Assembly (NCBI GenBank): GCA_008501585.1
Contig: QQUN01000069.1
Coordinates: forward strand, 1-64,000
Direction: 5' to 3'
Length of the DNA stretch: 64,000 bases
Origin: Pseudomonadota bacterium
GTDB lineage: Bacteria > Pseudomonadota > Gammaproteobacteria > Burkholderiales > Rhodocyclaceae
This document shows positions 57,269-64,000 of this stretch, piece by piece (positions within the stretch are counted from its first letter, which is position 1; each line of letters starts with the position of its first letter). A program made the translations under genes and the position numbers. Under the pieces are notes generated by a model, which worked only from the letters and a program-made list of their open reading frames with translations, was not told where the DNA came from and did not search any database.

Positions 57269-57940
57269 ATGGCTGCCGTCGATAGCGCGACCAGTGCGCA
57301 ACAGATCCTGAGCAACCTCGCCCGGACCGACACCCAGAAGGCGTCGACCACCGAGGATGCGCAGAACCGCTTCCTGACCCTGCTGACCACCCAGCTGAAA
57401 AACCAGGACCCGCTCAACCCGATGGACAACGCGGCGGTGACTTCCCAGCTGGCCCAGATCAGCACCGTCGACGGCATCGAACGGCTCAACGCCATGCTCG
57501 GCCAGTTGATGGAGGGCCAGCAGTCGTCCGAGGCGCTGCAGGCGTCGCAACTGCTGGGCCGCGGCGTGCTGGTGCCGGGCAAGGGGCTGGTGCTGACCGA
57601 GCAGGGTTCGCTCGGCGGCTTCAAGCTCGATGCGGCAGCCGACAAGGTGGTGGTCACCATCACCGACGCCAATGGCCTCGAAGTGGCCTCGGTCGACATG
57701 GGCGCGCATACCGCCGGCACGCACTCCTTCCAGTGGGATGGCACGGCCACCGACGGCACGCCCGCGGCGGCCGGCACCTATACCGTGAAGGTCACCGCCA
57801 CCAACAAGGACGAAAAAGTGGCGGCCACCGCACTTGAACTCGGCCAGGTCTCCAGCGTGATCCGCGGGCCCAAGAGCGTCGATCTGCAAGTCGGCGCCCT
57901 GGGCATCTTCCAGCTCGACGAAATCCAGCAAATTCTCTGA
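57269..57940 (+). CDS. flgD: flagellar hook capping protein FlgD
   Basis: Hook assembly scaffold, 223 aa. The N-terminal export/capping region contains FLTLLTTQLKNQDPLNPMDNAAVTSQLAQISTV, and the C-terminus has Tudor/FnIII-like folds (FQWDGTATDGTPAAAGTYTVKV). AAAGGAGAAG precedes the ATG. Confidence 0.95.
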   Translation: MAAVDSATSAQQILSNLARTDTQKASTTEDAQNRFLTLLTTQLKNQDPLNPMDNAAVTSQLAQISTVDGIERLNAMLGQLMEGQQSSEALQASQLLGRGVLVPGKGLVLTEQGSLGGFKLDAAADKVVVTITDANGLEVASVDMGAHTAGTHSFQWDGTATDGTPAAAGTYTVKVTATNKDEKVAATALELGQVSSVIRGPKSVDLQVGALGIFQLDEIQQIL

Positions 57941-57955
57941 CGGGAGCACACCGCC

Positions 57956-59179
57956 ATGGCATTCCAACAAGGTCTGAGCGGCCTCAACGCCGCCTCCAAA
58001 GCGCTCGACGTGATCAGCAACAACGTCGCCAACGGCAGCAACGTCGGCTTCAAGGGCGGCGCCATCCAGTTCACCGACGTCTATGCCGCGGCCCTCAACG
58101 GTGCGGCGGCCGGGGTGCAGGTCGGTATCGGTACGGCGGTCGGCGCGGTGACGCAGCAGTTCTCCCAGGGCAACATCACGCCCACCGGCAATCCGCTGGA
58201 TGTCGCCATCAACGGGGCGGGCTTCTTCCGGGTCAGCGGCCAGGGGGCCATCGCCTACACCCGCAACGGCCAGTTCGATGTGGACAAGAACGGCTATCTG
58301 GTCAACGCGTCGGGCTACCGGCTCACCGGCTATGCGGCGGACAATCAGGGCAACATCCTGCCGTCCTCGCCGACCGACCTGCAGATCAACACCTCCGACC
58401 TGCAGCCGCAGCCGTCCTCGGCGATTGCCCTGGGCCTGAACCTGGACTCGCGCGCGACCGCACCGGGCGTGCCCTTCAACGCCAGCAACCCGACCACCTA
58501 CAACGCCTCGACCTCGGTGACGGTGTTCGATTCGCTGGGCAACGACCACATCCTCAGCCTGTACTTCCAGAAGACCGGTGGCGGTGCCTGGGATCTCTAC
58601 ACCCAGCTCGACGGTGGCGCGGCCACGCTGGCCACCGGCAGCCCGTCGATGACCTTCGACGGCGCCGGCGCGCTCACCTCAGGCACCTCGCACACCCTGT
58701 CGCTGACCATTCCGGCCACCTTCGGCGCCAATTCGCCGCAGGCGGTGACGGTCGACTTCGCCGGCAGCACGCAGTACGGCAGTGCCTTCGGGGTGAACCG
58801 CCAGGTGCAGGACGGCTACGCCTCCGGCCGCCTGTCCGGCATCACCATTGCCGAGGACGGCACCATGCAGGGCCGCTACTCCAACGGCCAGTCGCGCAAC
58901 CTCGGCCAGGTGGTGCTGGCCAACTTCGCCAGCCCCGGCGGCCTGCTCTCGCTGGGCAGCAACCTGTGGGGCGAGTCGCCGTCGTCGGGCCAGCCGCTGA
59001 TCGGCGCACCGGGTTCGGGCAGCCTGGGTCAGCTGTCGGCCGGTTCGGTCGAGGAGTCCAACGTCGACCTCACCGCCGAGCTGGTCAACATGATCACCCA
59101 GCAGCGCGCCTACCAGGCCAACGCGCAGTCGATCCGCACGCAGGACCAGATCCTGCAGACCCTGGTCAACCTGCGCTAA
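57956..59179 (+). CDS. flgE: flagellar hook protein FlgE
   Basis: Hook subunit, 407 aa. N-terminal FQQGLSGLNAASKALDVISNNVANGSNVGFK, central hook D-domains, and C-terminal EESNVDLTAELVNMITQQRAYQANAQSIRTQDQILQTLVNLR helix. GGGAG upstream of the start; 15 nt after flgD. Confidence 0.96.
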   Translation: MAFQQGLSGLNAASKALDVISNNVANGSNVGFKGGAIQFTDVYAAALNGAAAGVQVGIGTAVGAVTQQFSQGNITPTGNPLDVAINGAGFFRVSGQGAIAYTRNGQFDVDKNGYLVNASGYRLTGYAADNQGNILPSSPTDLQINTSDLQPQPSSAIALGLNLDSRATAPGVPFNASNPTTYNASTSVTVFDSLGNDHILSLYFQKTGGGAWDLYTQLDGGAATLATGSPSMTFDGAGALTSGTSHTLSLTIPATFGANSPQAVTVDFAGSTQYGSAFGVNRQVQDGYASGRLSGITIAEDGTMQGRYSNGQSRNLGQVVLANFASPGGLLSLGSNLWGESPSSGQPLIGAPGSGSLGQLSAGSVEESNVDLTAELVNMITQQRAYQANAQSIRTQDQILQTLVNLR

Positions 59180-59201
59180 TAGATAAGAGGGACCGCACGC
59201 C

Positions 59202-59942
59202 ATGGACAAGCTGATCTACACCGCCATGACGGGTGCCAAGAGCATCCTCACCCAGCAGGCGGCGGTCTCGCACAACCTGGCCAACGCCACATCCACCGGT
59301 TTCCGTACCGAGATGCACAAGTTCCGCGCGGTCGATGTGCAGAACTCGCCGCTGCCCAGCCGCGCCTTCGTGGTCGATGCCAGCGTGGCCAGCAACTTTG
59401 CGTCGGGCCCGCTGCAGCACACGGGGCGCACCTTTGATGTGGCGGTGGAAGGCAAGGGCTGGTTTGCGGTGCAGGGCGCCGACGGCCAGGAAGCCTACAC
59501 CCGTGACGGCAGCTTCCAGCTGTCGGCCGAGGGCGTGCTGCAGACCCGCGACGGCCGCGCCGTGATCGGCGACGGCGGCCCCATCACCGTGCCGCCCGAC
59601 AACCAGATCGCGATCGGGAAGGACGGCTCGATCTCCGCCATCCCCACCACCGGCGACAAGAACGCGGTCAACGTGATCGGCCGCCTCAAGCTGGTCAATC
59701 CACCCGAGGCCGATCTGCGTCGTGGCGACGACGGCCTGTTCCGGCAGGCGAGCGGTGCGCCGGCGCCCGTGGACGAGAACGTGCAGGTGGCCGGTGGCTA
59801 CCTCGAAGGCAGCAACGTCAATGTGGTGGACCAGATGGTCAACATGATCTCCCTGGCCCGCCAGTTCGAGATGCAGACCCAGATGCTGCGCAAGGCCGAA
59901 ACCAACGACCAGGTCGCCACCAAGCTGCTGACCACGGGCTGA
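59202..59942 (+). CDS. flgF: flagellar basal body rod protein FlgF
   Basis: Distal-proximal rod subunit, 246 aa starting MDKLIYTAMTGAKSILTQQAAVSHNLANATSTGFR, ending in the conserved coiled-coil (VNVVDQMVNMISLARQFEMQTQMLRKAE). The stop codon TGA (59940-59942) coincides with the edge of repeat copy B. Confidence 0.96.
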   Translation: MDKLIYTAMTGAKSILTQQAAVSHNLANATSTGFRTEMHKFRAVDVQNSPLPSRAFVVDASVASNFASGPLQHTGRTFDVAVEGKGWFAVQGADGQEAYTRDGSFQLSAEGVLQTRDGRAVIGDGGPITVPPDNQIAIGKDGSISAIPTTGDKNAVNVIGRLKLVNPPEADLRRGDDGLFRQASGAPAPVDENVQVAGGYLEGSNVNVVDQMVNMISLARQFEMQTQMLRKAETNDQVATKLLTTG

Positions 59943-60086
59943 GAACTTGTGAAGAAATCGTAGCGAGCAGGGTCGAGTGCAAGGCGCGAGCGAGCGAACG
60001 ACGAGACATATCAAATGGATAGGCGAGGAGTGAGCGAGTGAGCAACGCAGCAATCGGCACGCGCAGTAGATTTATTCACAAGTTCT
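59942..60086 (+). repeat. 145-bp MITE-like repeat, copy B
   Basis: Terminal inverted repeats AGAACTTGTGAAGAAATC (59942-59959) and GATTTATTCACAAGTTCT (60069-60086). The interior matches copy A (20154-20310, opposite strand) apart from a 12-bp deletion and a few substitutions. It begins within the flgF stop codon and lies between flgF and flgG in the flagellar operon. No coding capacity is evident. Confidence 0.85.
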
Positions 60087-60227
60087 GAGGCCTGAACTGA
60101 CCTTAAAACCGGCGCTTCTTCCGCGCTTCGGGACGGCGCCGCCCGGCGTACTCTGATATCAAAGGGCCGCAATAGCTGCCGGCCCCACGCGAATGCACGG
60201 CGCCCACGTGGCGCGAAGGAGCCCGAC

Positions 60228-61010
60228 ATGATCCGCTCACTGTGGATTGCCCGCACCGGCCTGGATGCCCAGCAAACCCAGCTGGACGTGATTTCCAACA
60301 ACCTGGCCAATGTCTCGACCACCGGCTTCAAGCGCTCGCGCGCCGTGTTCGAAGACCTGCTCTACCAGACGCTGCGCCAGCCGGGCGCCCAGTCTACCCA
60401 GCAGACGCAGATCTCCAGCGGTCTGCAGATCGGTACCGGCGTGCGCCCGGTCGCCACCGAGCGCATCCACACCCAGGGCAACCTGCAGCAGACCGGAAAC
60501 GGGCTGGATGTGGCGATTCAGGGCGAAGGCTTCTTCCAGATCCAGCTGCCCGACGGCACCACCGCCTACACGCGCGACGGCTCCTTCCAGCTCGACAACC
60601 AGGGGCAGATCGTGACCGCCAGCGGTTACCCGCTGAGCCCGGCCATCATCCTGCCGGCCGACACGCTGAGCATGACCATCGGCAAGGACGGCACGGTCAG
60701 CGTGCAGCAGTCCGGGCAGGTGGCGCCCACCCAGGTCGGCACCATCCAGCTGGCCACCTTCGTGAACTCGGGCGGGCTGCAGAGCGCAGGCGAGAACCTG
60801 TTCCTCGAGACCGCCTCCAGCGGTACGCCGACCCCCAACACGCCGGGGAGCAACGGCGCGGGCGTGCTCAACCAGAACTATGTCGAGACCTCGAACGTGA
60901 ACGTGGCCGAGGAACTGGTGCAGATGATCACCACCCAGCGCGCCTACGAACTGAACTCGCGCGCCATCCAGACCTCCGACCAGATGCTTGGCCGGCTGAC
61001 GCAGCTGTAA
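60228..61010 (+). CDS. flgG: flagellar distal rod protein FlgG
   Basis: Distal rod subunit, 260 aa. Begins [38 protein letters not shown] and ends with [33 protein letters not shown], the FlgG signature. AAGGAG precedes the ATG. It is separated from flgF by 285 nt, including the repeat, so it may need its own promoter. Confidence 0.97.
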   Translation: MIRSLWIARTGLDAQQTQLDVISNNLANVSTTGFKRSRAVFEDLLYQTLRQPGAQSTQQTQISSGLQIGTGVRPVATERIHTQGNLQQTGNGLDVAIQGEGFFQIQLPDGTTAYTRDGSFQLDNQGQIVTASGYPLSPAIILPADTLSMTIGKDGTVSVQQSGQVAPTQVGTIQLATFVNSGGLQSAGENLFLETASSGTPTPNTPGSNGAGVLNQNYVETSNVNVAEELVQMITTQRAYELNSRAIQTSDQMLGRLTQL

Positions 61011-61030
61011 GCGGGTAAGGACGTTTCGCC

Positions 61031-61699
61031 ATGCGCGCCCTCCTGACCCTGCTGCTGACCGCCTTGCTGACCGGTTGTGCCGCCCTCGAGACCACGCCGC
61101 CGACGGCGGTACATCAGCCCATGTCCGCGCGACCCGAAGTGCGCGCCGGCATGGTGCCGGCCAACGGCGCGATCTTCCAGACCGTGGGCGTGCGCCCGCT
61201 GTTCGAAGACCGCCGCGCCCGGATGATCGGCGACACCATCACCATCAACCTGGCCGAGAGCACCACGGCGCGCAAGGCCTCCAACGCCAGCGCCAGCCGC
61301 GACGGCAGCCTCAGCGCCGGCATCACCTCGATCAACAAGCTGCCGCTCAAGGGGCTGGCGGGCCTGGGCGTCGAGGCCGAGAGCGAGAGCGATTTCTCGG
61401 GCCAGGGCGCCGCCGCGGCCAACAACCTGTTCAACGGCACCATCACCTGCACGGTGATCGAGGTGTATCCGAACGGCAACCTGCTGGTGTCGGGCGAAAA
61501 GCAGGTGGCGATCAACCAGGGCAACGAATTCATCCGCTTCTCGGGCGTGGTCAACCCCAACCATGTGACCACCAGCAACACCGTGCAGTCGACCCAGGTG
61601 GCCGATGCGCGCATCGAATACAAGGGCAGCGGCTATATCAACGAGAGCCAGGTGATGGGCTGGTTGCAGCGCTTCTTCCTGCTGCTGTTGCCGATCTGA
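61031..61699 (+). CDS. flgH: flagellar L-ring lipoprotein FlgH
   Basis: Outer-membrane L-ring subunit, 222 aa. Lipobox LLTGC at the end of the signal peptide (Cys16). Conserved [18 protein letters not shown] and [27 protein letters not shown]. 20 nt after flgG. Confidence 0.96.
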   Translation: MRALLTLLLTALLTGCAALETTPPTAVHQPMSARPEVRAGMVPANGAIFQTVGVRPLFEDRRARMIGDTITINLAESTTARKASNASASRDGSLSAGITSINKLPLKGLAGLGVEAESESDFSGQGAAAANNLFNGTITCTVIEVYPNGNLLVSGEKQVAINQGNEFIRFSGVVNPNHVTTSNTVQSTQVADARIEYKGSGYINESQVMGWLQRFFLLLLPI

Positions 61700-61706
61700 G
61701 GGTGTC

Positions 61707-62816
61707 ATGACCACTGCCATCAAAGCCCGTTTCCTCGTCGCCGCGTTGAGCCTGCTGCTGGCCGTGCCGGCTGCCGCCGAGCGCATCAAGGACCTGGCCA
61801 CCATTGCTGGCGTGCGCAGCAACCAGCTGGTCGGCTACGGCCTGGTGGTCGGCCTGGACGGCTCGGGCGACCAGACCACGCAGACCCCCTTCACCGTGCA
61901 GAGCATCATCAACATGCTGGGCAACATGGGCGTGACCATGCCGCCGGGCACCAACCTGCAACTCAAGAACGTGGCGGCAGTGATGGTCACCGCCGACCTG
62001 CCGCCGTTTGCACGGCCGGGCCAGCAGATCGACGTCACCACCTCCTCGATCGGCAATGCCAAGAGCCTGCGCGGCGGCACGCTGGTGATGACGCCGCTCA
62101 AGGGCGCCGACGGCCAGATCTACGCCATGGCGCAGGGCAACGTGGTGGTCGGCGGCGCCGGCGCCTCGGGTGGTGGCGCCTCGGTGGTGGTCAACCACCT
62201 GTCGGCCGGCCGGGTGCCCAATGGCGCCACGGTCGAGCGCGCGGTGCCGACCGCGTTGGGGCAGGGTGACGTGATCCTGCTCGAACTCGAACAGACCGAT
62301 TTCGGCACCGCCCAGCGCATGGTCGATGCCATCAACAGCGCCACCTCGCCGGGCCAGGCGCAGGCGCTCGATGGCCGGACCATCCAGGTGCGCGCACCGT
62401 CCGACCCGTCGATGCGTGTGGCCTTTCTGGGCCGCTTGCAGAGCATTGATGTGGTGCCGGCGCTGCAGTCGGCCAAGGTGATCATCAACTCGCGGACCGG
62501 CTCGGTGGTCATGAACCAGGCGGTCACGTTGCAGCAATGCGCGGTGGCGCACGGCAACCTGTCGGTCTCGGTGACCACCGAGCCGGTGGTCAGCCAGCCC
62601 AATCCGCTGTCGGGCGGGCGCACGGTGGTGGGCCAGCGCGGAGATGTCTCGGTCGACCAGGCCGGCGGTACGCTGATGCGGGTGCCCGCCGGCATCAACC
62701 TGGCCGACGTGGTCAAGGCGCTCAATGCGCTCGGCGCCAACCCGATGGACCTCATCTCCATCCTGCAGGCCATGAAGGCCGCCGGGGCGCTGCGGGCCGA
62801 CCTGGAAGTGATCTGA
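61707..62816 (+). CDS. flgI: flagellar P-ring protein FlgI
   Basis: Periplasmic P-ring subunit, 369 aa. Signal peptide ends at [37 protein letters not shown] start; C-terminus [31 protein letters not shown]. Overlaps flgJ by 1 nt (TGATG). FlgA, encoded nearby, is its chaperone. Confidence 0.97.
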   Translation: MTTAIKARFLVAALSLLLAVPAAAERIKDLATIAGVRSNQLVGYGLVVGLDGSGDQTTQTPFTVQSIINMLGNMGVTMPPGTNLQLKNVAAVMVTADLPPFARPGQQIDVTTSSIGNAKSLRGGTLVMTPLKGADGQIYAMAQGNVVVGGAGASGGGASVVVNHLSAGRVPNGATVERAVPTALGQGDVILLELEQTDFGTAQRMVDAINSATSPGQAQALDGRTIQVRAPSDPSMRVAFLGRLQSIDVVPALQSAKVIINSRTGSVVMNQAVTLQQCAVAHGNLSVSVTTEPVVSQPNPLSGGRTVVGQRGDVSVDQAGGTLMRVPAGINLADVVKALNALGANPMDLISILQAMKAAGALRADLEVI

Positions 62817-63766
62817 TGCAGGGCGCGGCGCAGATCAACACCCTCGATCCGAACGCCCTGGCCGACCTCAAGCGGCTGTCGAAGGACAACGACCCGAAAG
62901 CCATCGAAGCGGCGGCCAAGCAGTTCGAGGCGCTGTTCCTGTCGATGGTGCTCAAGTCCATGCGCCAGGCCATGCCCGCGGGCGGCCTGATGGACAATGA
63001 CCAGAGCAAGCTCTACCAGTCGCTGCTCGACCAGCAGCTGGCCTCCAACATGGCCGCCAGCGGCGGCGCCGGCCTGGCCAAGGCGCTGATCGCCCAACTC
63101 GGCGGCAACCCCATGCAGGCGCCCAGCCGCGACGAGATTTCGGCCGGCTTCGACATCGCCTCGGTGCCGCGCCGGCCGGCAAATGCTGCCGCCGCACCCT
63201 TGCCGCCGGTCGATCTTGCCGCCCGCCGCGCCGCCGGTCTGCCGGCCAGTGTCAGCGCGCCGGCGAACATCGAGGCCACGCCGCCCGAGATCTCGTCGGA
63301 CGCGGCCGCCTTCGTGCGCAAGGTCATGCCGCACGCCCAGGCCGCCAGCCGCGAAACCGGCATCCCGGCGCACTTCATGGTGGCCCAGGCGGCGCTGGAA
63401 ACCGGCTGGGGCAAATACCAGCTGCGCGACGCCAACGGCCTGCCCAGCCACAACCTCTTCAACATCAAGGCCGGCAGCAGCTGGCAGGGCAAGACGGTGA
63501 CGGTCGATACCACCGAATACGTCAACGGCCGCCCGACCACCGAATCGGCAAAGTTCCGCGCCTACGGCTCGTACGCCGAATCCTTCCGCGACTATGCCCG
63601 CCTGATCGGCAACAGCCCGCGCTACGCCGAGGTGGTCGGCCAGCAGGACGCCGCCGCCTTCGCCCGCGAACTGCAGGCCGCCGGCTACGCCACCGACCCG
63701 CGCTACGCCGACAAACTCACCCGCATCATCAACGGCCCCACGCTGCGCGGCGCGCTGCCGGGTTGA
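62816..63766 (+). CDS. flgJ: flagellar rod cap / peptidoglycan hydrolase FlgJ
   Basis: Two-domain protein of 316 aa. N-terminal rod-capping domain (AAKQFEALFLSMVLKSMRQAMP and YQSLLDQQLASNMAASGG), then a glucosaminidase domain with catalytic Glu195 in AALETGWGKYQ and LFNIKAGSSW. It opens the murein layer for the rod. Longer in-frame starts lie inside flgI and are rejected. Confidence 0.96.
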   Translation: MQGAAQINTLDPNALADLKRLSKDNDPKAIEAAAKQFEALFLSMVLKSMRQAMPAGGLMDNDQSKLYQSLLDQQLASNMAASGGAGLAKALIAQLGGNPMQAPSRDEISAGFDIASVPRRPANAAAAPLPPVDLAARRAAGLPASVSAPANIEATPPEISSDAAAFVRKVMPHAQAASRETGIPAHFMVAQAALETGWGKYQLRDANGLPSHNLFNIKAGSSWQGKTVTVDTTEYVNGRPTTESAKFRAYGSYAESFRDYARLIGNSPRYAEVVGQQDAAAFARELQAAGYATDPRYADKLTRIINGPTLRGALPG

Positions 63767-63872
63767 TCGGCTCCCGGTCGTTCCGGCCCGATGCGGCACC
63801 CTGCACCCCGCTGAAACCGGAGGCCGATCGATGCGCCTTGCGGCGGGTGCGCTTCGTGTCTCCGCCCCGCAC

Positions 63873-63957
63873 GTTCGTAGGGTGGGCGGCTCGCCGCCCA
63901 CCATCGCGCCTCGCGATACCGTTGCCCGGCGGGCAGCGAGCGGCCCTCGCTACGAAC
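63873..63957 (+). repeat. 85-bp palindromic repeat after flgJ
   Basis: GTTCGTAG (63873-63880) and CTACGAAC (63950-63957) are 8-bp terminal inverted repeats. Inside is a perfect 9-bp hairpin GGTGGGCGG-CTCG-CCGCCCACC (63881-63902). The two halves are imperfect reverse complements (GTTCGTAGGGTGGGCGGCTC against GTTCGTAGCGAGGGCCGCTC). This looks like a REP/MITE-type dispersed unit; copy number cannot be judged here. Confidence 0.6.
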
Positions 63958-64000
63958 TGACAGGGCCGTTCGTCGAACTGGCATAAGTTTTGCACTGTTT

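Noticed and set aside
62537..62815. N-terminal extension of flgJ into flgI
   Set aside because: The extension is out of frame with and inside flgI; the ATG at 62816 overlaps the flgI stop by 1 nt and gives the normal FlgJ start.

Overview
The window is a high-GC chromosomal segment from a motile, polar-flagellum-type betaproteobacterium. Gene content and order (Calvin-cycle-like prk/tkt/gap/epd/pgk block, VC_2705-type symporter with DUF4212 partner, flhBAFG-fliA-motC, flgM/N/A-flgBCDEFGHIJ) fit Rhodocyclales/Zoogloeaceae (Azoarcus, Thauera, Denitromonas relatives). This is inferred from protein flavour and synteny only; no rRNA is present. No prophage, insertion sequence or CRISPR array is visible.

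Region 1 (1-9.9 kb): a minus-strand carbon block reads inositol-monophosphatase-family enzyme, phosphoribulokinase, transketolase, GAPDH, then after a terminator erythrose-4-phosphate dehydrogenase and phosphoglycerate kinase. The GAPDH carries residues expected for NADP(H) use. rsmE and a two-domain PPK2-type polyphosphate:AMP phosphotransferase follow on the plus strand. Region 2 (10-24.7 kb): housekeeping and envelope genes (argA, a PAS-GGDEF cyclase, yggX, phoU, rpiA, yidB-like, mscS, usp, the SSS symporter with two DUF4212 proteins, lrgAB, a Gate-domain membrane protein and a REC-DUF3369-GGDEF-EAL protein).

Region 3 (25-32 kb): a visibly lower-GC minor-pilin operon fimT-pilV-pilW-pilX-pilY1-(pilY2-like)-pilE, followed directly by tRNA-Thr(CGT), then a DUF192 protein. 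Region 4 (32.7-45.4 kb): flagellar export and regulation genes flhB, flhA, flhF, an flhG-position gene without a P-loop, fliA and motC. An arsR-arsC-acr3 arsenic cassette and a chemoreceptor then separate motC from motD. A bacteriohemerythrin follows. Region 5 (45.5-54.6 kb): a second Gate-domain protein, an Lrp/AsnC regulator, two orphan periplasmic binding proteins, topoisomerase IV (parC, parE) and an HD phosphohydrolase. Region 6 (54.6-63.8 kb): flgN, flgM and flgA leftwards, and flgB through flgJ rightwards.

Regulatory logic can be read in part. Close sigma-54 (-24/-12) matches precede flgB and motD, and sigma-28 (FliA) matches precede flgM and the chemoreceptor gene. This suggests a tiered RpoN then FliA flagellar hierarchy. 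Two copies of an unannotated 145-157 bp repeat with 18-bp terminal inverted repeats each begin exactly at the stop codon of the gene upstream (lrgB and flgF). This is the most distinctive unexplained structure in the window.
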